This document shows positions 11,209-22,605 of a DNA stretch of 64,000 bases, piece after piece; the stretch's first letter is position 1, and every line of letters starts with the position of its first letter. The notes under the pieces are model-generated. The model did not search any database and was not told the DNA's origin. It saw only the letters and a list, made by a program, of their open reading frames with translations. The stretch comes from Codonopsis lanceolata. Taxonomy: Eukaryota > Streptophyta > Magnoliopsida > Asterales > Campanulaceae. Made by a program: the position numbers and the translations under genes. The DNA lies in assembly GCA_013146195.2 (NCBI GenBank), contig CM028377.1, positions 5,618,239 to 5,682,238 on the forward strand, written 5' to 3'.

Positions 11209-11532
11209 TTAGTGGTTCAAAATAAAAAAAATAAAAAATGAAAAAAGAAAAAAAAGAAAAAGGGAATTCGATTGTATGTATTGAGTGTGAGTTAGCTTAA
11301 TCAACTCGGTCATGGGTATCTCTTCGGAAAATCGATTGTATGAAATGTCCAATCTTCGCAGCCGGCGGAGACCCATAACATCGGCGGGGAATTCGCCGGC
11401 AAGGAGGTTATGAGATAGGTAGAAGTGTTTGAGATTAGGCCAAGAGGTGAAACTCGAAGGCGCGAATGACAAGCGGTTGTGGTGGAGGCTGAGGTGGCGG
11501 AGGTGGGAGAGGCGAGTTAACGGTGAGGACAA
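11209..11532 (-). pseudogene. Captured leucine-rich-repeat protein fragment
   Basis: The minus strand encodes about three LRR units: LTRLSHLRHLSLHHNRLSFA, WPNLKHFYLSHNLLAGEFP and LRRLRRLDISYNRFSEEIP. The LxxLxLxxNxLxGxxP spacing is that of extracellular plant LRRs; the ending EEIPMTEL resembles LRR receptor-like kinases with few repeats. After about 80 codons homology stops and the frame runs into a Phe/Leu/Ser-rich AT stretch close to the TIR, so there is no membrane or kinase part. Read-through from the upstream 4CL-like fragment is possible but the frame is not continuous. Fragment identity is inferred from the repeat pattern; the parent gene is unknown. Confidence 0.7.
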
Positions 11533-11806
11533 GGGGCGAAACGACCTCTCGATCTACTTACAGCAGCCCAGGCAGAAAAAGGGTGTCTAGTCCTTAGCTC
11601 TTGCCTTAATCTCCCTGACCTTGTCTAGGCCTTGATCTCGCGGAATTTTCTTTCTCCTCAGCTGGATCTGATCTATAGTTCTGGGGCAATACATACCAAA
11701 AGGTTCAAAGTGCGAAAGTGAGATTGATTAAGACGCTTTGGTCTAAATTCAAGGCGGTTGGTTAGAGAGAGAAAGAGAATAGAGGAGCGATAAAGTGAGG
11801 AGAATT

Positions 11807-12109
11807 TTAGAGAGAGAAAGTGGGTTGAGAAGGAGATGGGTCGAATTTTAGATTTCCCATGTCGGAGAGGGCGGATGAGACCGATTCGACGGCCCTCCAG
11901 ACGTCGGAGAAGGTGAGGTGATGGCCGCTGGAGGAATCGATGAAGGCGATAGTGCCACGGTGGGCCCGGGAGGAAATGAAGGTGGTGACATCGAGGGTAT
12001 CGTTGGCTGGTAAGGCGGTGGGCTTGCGCTTGCTGTAGAAGGTGGAATTTGAACGGCAGAATCCGCTTCGTGGGTCAATTTCCGGGGTGGTGTTGCTCAT
12101 TTGCGCCAT
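11807..12109 (-). pseudogene. Captured 4-coumarate-CoA-ligase-like N-terminal fragment
   Basis: From the ATG at 12109, about 85 codons match the N-terminus of plant 4CL-like acyl-CoA ligases: IDPRSGFCRSNSTFYSKRKP, LDVTTFISSRAHRG, AFIDSSSGHHLTFSDVWRAV. The parent enzymes activate phenylpropanoid or oxylipin acids with ATP and CoA, often in peroxisomes. The AMP-binding signature, substrate pocket and C-terminal lid are all absent, so the fragment cannot be an enzyme. It ends in an unrelated tail of about 15 residues and a stop at 11807. The segment 12110-12340 probably contains captured 5' UTR or promoter. Captured in the same orientation as the LRR fragment. Confidence 0.75.
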
Positions 12110-12341
12110 GGGTGGAGTTGGATTGAATCAAGGAGACGATTTGTGTAAAGATTGAGGATATTTTAAAGGGAAGTGGAGAGTGATGAACTATGTTTTTAAA
12201 ATTCCTAGTCAAGGTGTTTGAAAAGTGAGGAGTGTGTATGAATATGTGTGTACTGTGTCTGTGTTTGATTGACTATGACCTATGGCCTATCACCTATGGG
12301 CACTCGAACTATCACACTATTCACATTGTTGACGATAGTTA

Positions 12342-12515
12342 TAAGGGTAAATTTGGGGTTTCAACAAAAACATAACGGCAAAACTGACGATAACCCTGTT
12401 AGGGGGTAATCTCTTACCAAAAACCTACTTTAAGGACCAAACACATTACAAAAAAAATACAGGGACCAAACGCATAGTATTGGTATAGTTCAGGGACCAA
12501 AAAATTATATTATCC
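12342..12515 (-). repeat. Right TIR of the Pack-MULE
   Basis: Inverted copy of 11029-11202, ending ...AAAATTATATTATCC directly before the right 9-bp duplication. Confidence 0.92.
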
Positions 12516-12874
12516 TATTTATTACTATGCCCAAATAACATTAAACAAAATAATGTTATTTTCAACATATATAATAAATATTTCTCTTATACTATATACT
12601 TTCAAGGCATGTTTATTTATCTTAAAACACCCTAAATGAGACTGAAAGGGCGAGTTGAGTTTTTTTTTCCCAACTCGTAGCCTAGCCTCCGAACCTACAT
12701 ATTTTCTGGTGCACTTGGTTTTTCTCTAGTCAACATTAAAATAGAGGTGGTGACTCTATACATATATTTTTAGGGTCCACAACGAGACCGGACTTATTCC
12801 ACGCGCTGAGATGTTTCTTGTGACACGCCGTTTTCATCACGAATGACGGGAGTTTCAAAACGGAATTCTCACAG

Positions 12875-12892
12875 TGGTGACTCTGCTGGGAA
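12875..12892 (+). other. Primer-binding site of element B (Arg-tRNA type)
   Basis: TGGTGACTCTGCTGGGAA begins 1 bp after the 5' LTR. It resembles the TGGCGACTCTGCTGGGGA-type site, complementary to an arginine tRNA, used by Ogre/Tat elements; the tRNA identity is from memory of the family. Confidence 0.65.
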
Positions 12893-14027
12893 TATTGTTT
12901 TTTTAACAGAAATATAAGTAACTGAGGGCTAGATTCAACTTTTTTGGGGTTGATAAACTATTTTTATACACTTCACATGCTTTTACGCATAGTCTAGATT
13001 TTTTATTTTGTACATTTATATATATATGTGTTGAAAATATTAATTGCTTTGTCAATACAATATAATGTACATGCTTTTTTGATATTACTGTTTGCGTTTG
13101 CAACTAACATTTGTAATTTACATTTCTGCTGGTGAAATGCCTCATATGTTAATATTATTTTGTTCTGTCAATTTTATTTTGTGGATTAGGACAAAAATGT
13201 AATAATAGGAATAGATAGTTTCCCCGTTTTTCTTTCTATTTATTATTGGAACGGCCGTCTCGCGCGATCGCTTCGTCCCTCATGGGATTCAAACTAATTA
13301 GCCGAGACAATCCACACAAAACAAGAAAGACAGGCATTTTTACTGCTTTATATTACTATAAAGAGTTTCCAGCTTTCCTAGCTGACTCACACACGTGCAC
13401 TTCATGTAGAAATATTTCAAGCTGCTACCATACACCAAAGCCAGCCTAGCCCATGCATCAGCCACGCTAGATTGCATGCATATCTTCTAAGACACTCCAT
13501 TGACTGGTTGGTTTTTATACCCCAAAGTTAATGACGAATCTCAGTGGTAAGAAGATATCTTCTTGATTTAAACACACTGGGCTGATAAATGAATTTGACG
13601 ATATCTCATTAGAACGATTTGGATGGTGGATCCCGGAAAGAGTTCAGGCCCTTCGCCCATGATTTGTCTGATCTTGGGAAGTCGAAAGGCAGGTAGAATA
13701 CGGAGGTCTTATACTCTTGAAAAGAATCCACAGTTCCAGGACCTAATAAAGAGAGTCAAAACAAAGTTATGCTTGTCCGACCAACTCTAAGACAGATTAA
13801 AAAAATGTCCATTTAATAAAAATGGACACTGTGCCTTTCAACCCCAAGCCTTTGAGCCATACCTTCTTTGACCCTTTTTCCCAGAAACCTGGCCCGTACC
13901 TGGAAGGGAAGAGACATCTTTGGTCGTTTGATAAGAGAGTTAGGCTCAAACGCAGAAGTCAGTTCAGACAGTTCAGATTTGGGTTTGAATACAGAGGTCA
14001 ATTCAAGAACATACATATTCGATTAGA
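12893..14027 (+). other. Element B untranslated leader, no recognisable gene
   Basis: AT-rich sequence between the PBS and the first gag-like frame. Short open frames on both strands show no homology I recognise. The frames at 13813-14016 (-) and 13822-14058 (+) overlap each other and look like chance. Confidence 0.5.
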
Positions 14028-15590
14028 ATGGCCGCCGAAAATGAACAGACTCCCATAAATACAAACACATGGGCTCCCGGTTATGCTCCCACCCCTGCCA
14101 TGCATCAATGGATGGAACACAATATAAATGCACACATCGATCGCCTAATGGGCCATATGGCAACCTTCATACAAGACTTGAATCCAAACCTAAATAGTTA
14201 TCCTTCCTCTGTGGGACCCCATGAAGCATCAATCTCATCTGTTCCCTCATACAACAACCTTCTTCCAGATACTAACTTGTTTAACCCTCAAACTCAGAAT
14301 GCCAACTCGCCACCTTAGTACCTAAACACTGGACTCCCTTTGTCCACAACCAACCCATTACAAAGCAGCTCACATGCCAATCCCAGTAGCTTCAACCCGT
14401 AGGGACAAGTTACTACTTATCTCCTAACCAATAACTTTGGTTATCAAACTAGGGCTTCAAACATAGCAGATTCTCCTAATGCTTACCCCACATCCCAGTT
14501 AGCCACCGGAATGAACAATGCCACGACGAATTTCTCAAATGCACCTCATCCCACAAAGGTTGAGACATATATTGAGAATCTCAAAGAAATAATGCTCAAA
14601 GTCCTAAGCAAAGGAGATTTCTCAATGCGATCATTGACTTTGCAACCATCGGCCATCCTACCATTAAAATTCAAGATGCCAAACATAGAAAAGTTTAATG
14701 GGACCGGTTGCCCTATATTTCACATTAAGTCCTACTTCACTGCAATACAATCCAGAGGAGCTAGATTCGAAGCTATGGCCTCCAACTTTCATTTGACTTT
14801 GGTATGAGTAGCAAAACAATGGTTAATATTGCCAGATAATAGTTCCATGGGCACTTGGGATTAGATTGCCGAAAAATTTCAAAAGAGATACAAAGACAAT
14901 AGTAGCTCTGAAAACAAGAGAGAAATTGAGTCATGCACTCACAGGGAGAAAGAAACCTATGTTGACTTCGCAGCCATGTGGAAAAAGAAAATTGCCCAAA
15001 CCTTAGACAGGCCAAACCTAGCTGAGTCGGCAAGAATGTTTATAAAAAATCTCCAGCCAATTTACTTGGAACGTATGAGGTACTTTCCTTATGGCAACTT
15101 CAGTGCCATTGGTAGGAATACGCATCGACGAAGACATACGTACAGGGTTCCTAAAACTTGATACACCTCCAAGCTCATTCTACTACTCCGAAGCAGAGGA
15201 AGCACCGATTGTAGAAATCAACATTATGGAGGGAGGTAGCAATACCGGTCGCAACACAAGGGAAAGATATCAAGGAAATGAAAGAAAATTGGATGAACTC
15301 TATGCGCCGACGTCAATAATCTTTCAAAGTTTACCAGGAATCCTGAGACCATTGGAAGGTTATAAACTTCGAAACCCGTTACCTGCCAAATGGAATCACT
15401 CTTAATATTGTGAATACCACCAAAGCAGCGGCCATCCTACCGACAATTGTTGGACCCTTCAGCGTGCCATTCAAAGACTTATTGATAGGAAAGTCATTGA
15501 GAAATCGCAACCAACGCAAAATGTGGTGGATGATCCGCAATCAAATCCATTGGTTTAATCCTGATGAAAATGGAAGATCGTCCTGCTAGC
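14028..15590 (+). pseudogene. Element B gag remnant (Ogre/Tat type)
   Basis: Open pieces at 14028-14318, 14511-14807, 14976-15161 and 15091-15405 follow Tat/Ogre Gag order. First comes a Gln/Asn/Pro-rich N-terminus (MAAENEQTPINTNTWAP). Then LPLKFKMPNIEKFNGTGCPI, the start of the conserved capsid region. Then the segment translated from about 14890-15130, with ETYVDFAAMWKKKIAQ and IYLERMRYFPYGNFS. Near 15405-15540 the frame encodes CEYHQSSGHPTDNCWTLQRA, the Cys/His motif that ends Tat-type Gag. Stops and frameshifts separate every block. Pol should follow but does not. Confidence 0.75.
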
Positions 15591-17058
15591 TCAGGAAAGG
15601 ACAGGGAGGGCCCTTAAGGCTCATAGAACCTTAGAATACCTTTTTATATACCCACAAAATCCATTTTACCTTTGAACCTCCTTTTGCTAAATAAGTCTTC
15701 AGGAAGTAACTTTTTGTTTCTTTTGAAATCAATTCAGTGTCAGTTTATAGATCTTCCATTTTTATTCTCGCATATGTCTTTCCCTTTGATTCAAAACACA
15801 TATTTCTGAGTATCATTGAACATGTATTCCTTTCAAAAGATGATAAATTAACTCACTTAAAAAACACAATAATCTACACGAGTTAATAATGAGTCATCTG
15901 GAATATATGGACCCGTAAACTATTAAAACACATGGAAACCAAAGCAGGCAAGTCGTCTTGACCAGGTTTACCTTCGACCCATTGCAGCCGAGCTATCAAA
16001 TAGCACACTAGGGCTTCCCCACCATACACCAAAACCATTTTTCAAATACTCAACCGTGATCAAAGCCAATACTCTTTATCTTCAATCGAAAGAGTTATCC
16101 TCATGATCAAGTTTCTCGAAGTTGGGGCTGATTTACTCCTATAACAATAAAAAAATAACCACTCCTTTTTCTGTTCCCAAGAGAGAGATGATGTGTTTTC
16201 ATCATTCTCCAATAAAAGCTCTGAGAGATAAAAAAAGAAAAAAAAAAGCTCGTTAGGTTGAAAACCCGCAAGGGCAGCCTAGGTAAAAGTTAGAGCACAA
16301 AAAAAAAAAACCTTTCCGGAGCAAGTTCATCTTTGTCTATCTCTCTCGCTTACACAAGTTAGTTGGAGCCTCTCTTTGAAAATTTACACATACCCACTTC
16401 TTCAGGACCAAAGTCAAAAGCCGAAAGGTCCACCATACCCAAAACCAAAGGCCAAAATAAAAAATCCAATTCTCCATCTAAACCCAAAGCTCTTTTTTTT
16501 TTTGGCCAACCGATGATCGATTATGATCGCTTTTCCAGCAAATACTAAATCTATAGCCCAACAAAAACCTTCAAGCCAAAGGCCAAATCAAACCCGCACC
16601 CATAAAACCAATTCATCTCAAACACCTAAACACTACACCCTGAACCAGTTGCAATTAACAACTCTACTTCAATTGGTTATAACGTGATCTGAATCAAGGA
16701 TGAAACTCCCTGCTAACTCACAAAAAATCATCAAAAGATAAACACCAAGTAGGTCCATAACCCACTAGTCTAGTGATACTTGGTAATAATTCGACTCTTC
16801 TTTTGTTCATTAGAGTCGTCCTTAACATATACATGTCTTCCTCCCTCAAATTGAGCCTGCTTGGGCCTATCCCCCTATCCTTTTCTTTCTGGGGCTATCC
16901 CATCGTTCACTTCCTTTCTGGAGTTGTTCCCCATTCATTTCATAAATTGTCAAACAAATCCCCAAGGGTTTTCCCGCATCATCTTGCAGAATTTGTCAAT
17001 TGAATCACCCTGCGGCTTCTCCCACCGAACTCATGAACTTTGTCCATGCAGTCGCCTA
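15591..17058. other. Element B internal region without recognisable genes
   Basis: Where protease and reverse transcriptase would be expected there is AT-rich sequence with poly-A/T runs and no conserved domain on either strand. The frame at 16363-16548 (+) is a Lys/Ser/Pro-rich stretch of low complexity. I see no feature to call. Confidence 0.6.
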
Positions 17059-17758
17059 TCACATGTTCCCTGAGCCATGAATTGTTGGTAACAACGAAAG
17101 ATGCTCTTGTTGGGAATCTTTGTAAAAATGAGTCTCGCTACAAGCAGGATAGAGAAATTTATTTTTGACCTCGCAACTCCTCATATAAAGGTGGAGACAT
17201 TTTGGAAACACATACACTATCAACTTAGAAGGTTCTACCTTGGCCTTATTTGGCAAGGACTTCCTAGGATTGGTTGACAGGAACACTTGCTATGTAGAAC
17301 CCCCATCTGAATCCAAGGACATAACAGATAACATGTTGCATAATTGGTAAACCACTGCAGGATCCCTCTTAATACTACGAACTTGGTGGATCGTTTTCAG
17401 ATACATTTGGCCCCTATCTTCCATTTTGTGACTAGTCATATACAAATTTCTGTCCAGGATACCAAAAGTTAGGAACCTCACTTACAAGGATGTTATTGGG
17501 TTGGCTGTGTTTTTTTCCTTGGCACCGCGCCAGTGACTCTATGTTCTACCAGACCTTACTGCTTGACCGCCATATTATCTCGTCAGGTAGGGCCCGGTTT
17601 TTGAATCCCCTTGCTTCTTTCTTCACTGAAAGCCAAAATGCCCAAAAGAGAAACATTTGCAAAGAGTCGTCATTAAGATTATTCACCGATAAGCCCCACC
17701 AAATGCCAAAAATCAAATAACACATACCCAATAAAGACAACGATGTCAGCCTCTTCAC
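17059..17758 (-). pseudogene. Antisense ORF remnant in element B
   Basis: Three minus-strand frames (17546-17758, 17290-17481, 17059-17286) read as one decayed protein. The last two are in the same frame, split only by one TAG (after SLDSDGGST), and give about 140 residues ending SLLPTIHGSGNM. The composition is that of a folded protein (VVYQLCNMLSV, LIVYVFPKCLHLYMRSCEVK). It lies between gag and the 3' tandem arrays, antisense to the element. Antisense extra ORFs in this position are known in Tat-lineage elements such as Grande and Retand. I do not recognise the protein itself, and it could instead be captured host sequence. Confidence 0.45.
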
Positions 17759-18127
17759 TTACCAGTTGAGAAGGACAGTGTGCGTTAGCAAATAACTATT
17801 GTTTATATTAATTACATGATAATAATACATCTTTCTTTGTTGTTTTTTTCAAATTACACAATTTCCTTAAGAAAAAAAGAAAATGAGAAAGCATGTTTTT
17901 TCATTTGCATGTCAACATAGCTTGCATCTTTTAATTGCATCACTAAGTGTCTCCTGCATTCGGCCCCTAGGCAAAAGTGCACATTTTATGTCAGGTACCC
18001 GAAAAGGACCACTGACACCAATCTTCATCAAAGCTTGCCGAAGTTGCAAAACAATGCATCACCAATGGCTTTGCAGTCCAATCATCAACAACACTCTCTT
18101 ATCAAGTATCATACACACATATATCAA

Positions 18128-18645
18128 ACACGCCGATAATGGCACAACAACATATATTGCCAAAGATGGCAAATAACATAAAATATCGTCGACGATGGCA
18201 TAAATATCAAATACTGCCAAAGATGGCACACATCTACCAATCTTGTTGAATATGGTACATCAGTCAAATCTCACCGAAGATGGAACATCAGTTAATCCTG
18301 CCGACGATGGCACATATATCAATATTTCCAAAGATGACACATCAGTCAGTATCGCCAAAGATGGCGCATCAGTCAATCCTGCCAACGATGACACATATAT
18401 CAATATCGCGGAAGAAGGCACATCATCAATCTCACCGATGATGGCACATAAATCAAGCATGCCGAAGAGGGCACATCATCAAATATCACCGAAGATGACA
18501 CACATCAAATAATCTCGCCGACGATGGCACATATATTAGAACATGACGAAGAAGGCACAACATCAAACCTCACCGACGAAGGCACAACATCAATCTCATT
18601 GACGATGGCATATCAATCCGACCTGCCGAAGATGGCACATCATGT
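18128..18645. repeat. Tandem array of ~30-bp units, element B
   Basis: Imperfect repeats built around (G/C)CCGA(A/C)GATGGCACAT separated by ATCAATATC-like spacers, roughly 17 copies. The open frames here (for example 18243-18512) only reflect the repeat. No function visible. Confidence 0.85.
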
Positions 18646-18726
18646 CCACAGTAGATCGAGGCATCAATGGAAAATTTTCAAGAAGATACAGCTACCGCGT
18701 GTACTTAAAATTGCATTTAACTTTCA

Positions 18727-19375
18727 TCGTGTTTACTAGGTCCACCCCTAGAAATATAGACATTCCCACATCTTGTTTACTTGGTCCACCCCTAGGAACA
18801 TAGACATTCCCACATCATGTTTACTAGATCCACCCCTAAGAAGATAGACATTCCAACATCGTGTTTACTAGGTCCACCCCTAGGAACATAGACATTCCAA
18901 CATCGTGTTTACTAGGTCCACCCCTAGGAACATAGTCATTCCAACATCGTGTTTACTAGGTCCATCCCTAGGAACATAAACATTCTGACATCGTGTTTAC
19001 TAGGTCCACGCCTAGGAACATAGACATTCCGACATCGTGTTTACTAGGTCCACCCCTAGGAATATAGACTTTTCAACATCGTGTTTACTAGGTCCACTCC
19101 TAGGAACATAGATATTCCCACATCGTGTTCACTAGGTCCACTCCTAGGAACATAAACATTCCATCATCGTGTTTACTAGGTCCACCCTAGGAACATAAAC
19201 ATTTCATCATCATGTTTACTAGGTCCACTCCCAGGAACATAGACATTCCATCATCATGTTTATTAGGTCCACCCCTAGGAACATAGACATTCCAACATCG
19301 TGTTTACTAGGTCGATTCCTAGGAACATAGACATTCAATCATCGTGTTTACTAGGTCAATCCCTAGGAACATAGA
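18727..19375. repeat. Tandem array of 44-bp units, element B
   Basis: About 14-15 copies of a 44-bp unit containing GTGTTTACTAGGTCCACCCC and TAGGAACATAGACATTCC, with a few substitutions per copy. Such arrays just upstream of the 3' LTR are common in Ogre/Tat elements and can seed satellite DNA. Confidence 0.92.
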
Positions 19376-19380
19376 CCACA

Positions 19381-19607
19381 GACGAGCTACGATTGGCTTG
19401 ATTACTAAAATGGATGCGTAGGCAGCCTACTACGGTAAGTCCAACCATTGGAAAATGATACACACGATCTGCAACACAAATCAACTTGCATCGCAACAAA
19501 TTTCTTTTTAAGATGCATGTCCTGAAATTGGGAGTCTATTTCTTATCAGCGATGTTCTTCTGCTTGTGAATTTGCGTTCACTAGCAAACTTTGTCGTTGA
19601 AAGGCTT
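19381..19607 (+). other. Element B 3' untranslated end and polypurine region
   Basis: Contains one copy of the motif GACGAGCTACGATTGG... GCGTAGGCAGCCTA that is repeated three times in element E. It ends in TTGAAAGGCTT directly before the 3' LTR, the most likely (poor) polypurine tract. Confidence 0.5.
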
Positions 19608-22172
19608 TGTAAACACCCCAATTTCATACCCCTACCCTATAATGTCCTAAAACTATAATTTATAAATTAAATGAACTAAATGAATTCAATTCTGTTATGT
19701 TAGAGGAGGAAAAGGACTTAACGAATCTAACGGATGCAACTGTGAGAAGATTGACTGAAGAAGTCAACAAAACCAAAATACAAAGACGGAGCCCCTCCCC
19801 TATCATTGGAGCCACTCTACCACCCTTAAAAAAACCCGAAGAACCCTCCCCCACCTCTGATGCCACACCAGCCTTCCCTTTTCTCCTATACAGCAAAACG
19901 CCAATGTTTCTGAAATCGCACAAGGCGATTGTTCGCTGTCCCACTCTCCTGCCTCCACCTGGCGCAATGCAGCTCTTTCCCCTCCTATAAATAAAGGCCT
20001 CCAACCTCTTCATTCTTCATAATGCATTCACTCCTCAGAAGAGAAAAAACGCACACTGTGGGTTCCCGGGATGGAGTGCTCCCGCGCCCCGTGCGCCTTT
20101 GGATAGGGGTGCGCGTACGTGCGGATGCGGTGACATCCACTTCTCCCGTTCCACCCTCCCTTTTTTAGGGGAGGATGAAATCAAAAGTGCGGGAGGAGTG
20201 CTGTCGGAATAGCATGTTGGAATGCGCCTCGGTTGCCTTTAGTGGATTTTTGATCCAATATGGGAGCTTTGGGTTTCCCGCATCAAGTTATCCCTTTTTT
20301 AGGGGATACCAGGATATGGGAATGCATCACCCTTCTATTCCCATTTTCCCTTGTTTAGGGGAAAACGTGAAAGTGCAAGGAAGGAATTTTGCAGCGCCCC
20401 CACTATGGATTTTATGAAAATAGCCTTATGGCCTATCTCGGATCACTATGGCTGCTTTGGGTTTTCTACGTCAAGTTATCCCTTGTTTAGGGGATACCAG
20501 GACATAGGAATGCATCACCTTTCCATTCCCATTCTCCCTTTTTTAGGGGAGAACGTGAAAGTGCAAAGAAAGATGTTGCGAGGCCCCACTGGATCCAAGA
20601 TGTTTTAGAGTCGCCATCTTTATTTTAAGGAATAAATAAAGCAAAACCAAAAAAAGAAAAGCAGAGATAATGAAAACGGGTTCGGAGGCTAAGTTACGAG
20701 TTGGGAAGGTGCTAGGCACCTAACTCGCCCTTTCGGTCTCAAAATGATTTTTGGCTAAAGTATGCTTGTTGTTATATTAATTTAACAGATAAATAAAGCA
20801 TTAACTGCCTACAAATACATCCATTACATCTACATTATTTACACACTTGCAACAGTCTCTTTTACAAATAATTACAAATATACTTGAAAATATTTGGCCA
20901 TAATAACGGCTACATTTAGTACTATTTCCTAACTAAATCCGGGCAGCACAACTGCTTATATATCTACATTGGGCCGGATTGGAAATAATACTTTTACAAA
21001 TGAAAGACTTTAAAATAAAACTTTAAAAACTTACTGACGACCTAAGGTGTGCTCGCTCTGTCCTTCAAGGAGAGAGGGAGTCTTTTTTTTGTTGTTGTTG
21101 TGTGTTGTGTGAATTTGGGCAGCGTGACTGCTTCTGAAAGTTACTTTCAGCCTAGGGATTTGGGCAGAGTAACTGTTTGTGTTTGGTTGTTTGTTGGCTT
21201 GAGGTAGGCTGAAATCGGGCAGAATAACGGCTTATTTATGGCTGATTTGGCCTTTTAAATCGGGCAGAGCAACTGCTCTTTCCACGATTTTTGGACCAGG
21301 GAAAAAGGGTCGATACCTAGCTGGGGAGCTAAGGCTCACTCCTACCGGTTGGTTTTGTGTTTGGAAGAGTTTTGGCATAGTTTCGAGGCTTTTTGAGGTG
21401 ATCGCTCACTATCTCACATCGCTCTCTATTTCTCCAGCGTAACGACAACGCAGAGAATTTTATCGAAGGAAAGGTGTGTTGAAATGAGGAGCCGGGACTC
21501 TGTATTTATAGGCTGAAACAAGGACACGGAAGGAAATAAAATTCCTTCTTCATGCATCAAGTGGTTGTACATTGCGCAGACGAAATTGTGTTTTACGGCA
21601 AATGAATGGAGCACTTTGCGCAGAAGAGAGGAAATTGGGCGCCAAACCCACTAAAATTGGGCGCCATGCCCAATTTTGAGGGTGGCCATGCCCAATTTGA
21701 AACTTGGCCCTTTTTGTGCACTTTAGTCCCTGCAGTTCGTTCTTTTTCGCATCCTGGTTTGTCCTTTTGCACTTTTGACCCTGTAACTTGACATTTGTTA
21801 ATGTTTTACCAGGTCTTGATATTTTATGTCATGTCACATGCGAGGGGTACGAAATTGGGGTGTCTACACACACCACATCCGATTAGAAGCTGCTACCTCC
21901 TACCTTGCCCTGTAAGTGAGCCTGCCTCCTCCTTGCCACCGGCAAGCCGATCAATACAACACAATACACAACAACACAACACATAACAAGAAGAAAGACT
22001 TCCTTTCTCGGAAGGACTAAGGAAGCACCATCAGAATCTTCTAGTGACTAGTGGGCTAAGCCTAGGCGTATATACCAGGTTAGAAATTCACGGTAAAGAG
22101 GTAAGTACAAATTTACTTGTCTCTCTATTGAAAAAAGAAAAAAATTACTTGTCTCATCCCATAAATAAATAA

Positions 22173-22223
<51 letters not shown>

Positions 22224-22600
22224 AGCATAAAACATACATAACTGTTACTATCCCCAAATAACATCAAATAAAGTAACCTTATTTTCAACATATATAATAA
22301 ATATTTCTTTTAGACTATATACTTTAAAGGCATGTTAATTTATCTTAAAAAATCCTAAATAAGACCAAAAGGGTGAGTTGGATGCCTAACCCCTTCCCAA
22401 CTCGTAACCTAGCCTCCGAACCTACATATTTTCTGGTACACTTGGTTTTTCTCTATTTATCCTTAAAATATAGGTGGCGATTGTGTATATATACTTGTAG
22501 GTTCCACAACGAGACTGGGCATATTCCACACGCTCAAATGTTTCTTGACACACGTTGTTTTCATCACGGAGAACGGAAGTTTCGAAATGGGGTTCTCACA
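19608..22600 (+). repeat. 3' LTR of element B, split by a solo LTR
   Basis: Starts TGTAAACACCCCAATTTC and ends GGGGTTCTCACA, with the right target duplication AATAT at 22601-22605. Interrupted after position 20056 by a solo LTR and resuming at 21874. Its TA tract (about 22172-22222) is shorter than in the 5' LTR, and it lacks the Pack-MULE. Confidence 0.9.
20057..21868 (-). mobile_element. Solo LTR of a related Ogre/Tat-like element
   Basis: An 1812-bp block starting TGTGGGTTCCCGGG and ending GAAATTGGGGTGTCTACA, flanked by a perfect CACAC duplication (20052-20056, 21869-21873). The uninterrupted sequence is seen in the 5' LTR near 10510 (ACACACACCACATCCG). On the minus strand it starts TGTAGACACCCCAATTTCG, like element B, and has a TATA box (GCCTATAAATACAG, near 21500). 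It contains a roughly 190-bp internal duplication (20283 and 20474) and at least five GGGCAG..AACTGCT-like motifs (20940-21260) shared, inverted, with the element E LTR. No internal region: formed by LTR-LTR recombination. Confidence 0.92.
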
Positions 22601-22605
22601 AATAT

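Larger units (their letters stand above)
11029..12515 (-). mobile_element. Pack-MULE carrying two captured plant gene fragments
   Basis: A 1487-bp element with 174-bp terminal inverted repeats differing at about seven positions by eye, flanked by a perfect 9-bp duplication TATTTATTA (11020-11028 and 12516-12524). The 9-bp duplication and long TIRs are diagnostic of Mutator-like elements. The element B 3' LTR lacks the insertion (near 22240, ...ACATACATAACTGTTACTATCC), giving a paralogous empty site. There is no transposase. The interior holds a 4CL-like N-terminal fragment and an LRR fragment, both on the minus strand, separated by about 270 bp of unidentified sequence (11533-11806). Confidence 0.93.

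Noticed and set aside
18128..19375. CRISPR-like array
   Set aside because: Units are directly tandem without unique spacers and the context is a plant retrotransposon.
20175..20608. Plus-strand frames of 80-85 codons in the solo LTR
   Set aside because: They follow a 190-bp LTR duplication and overlap each other; no conserved domain.
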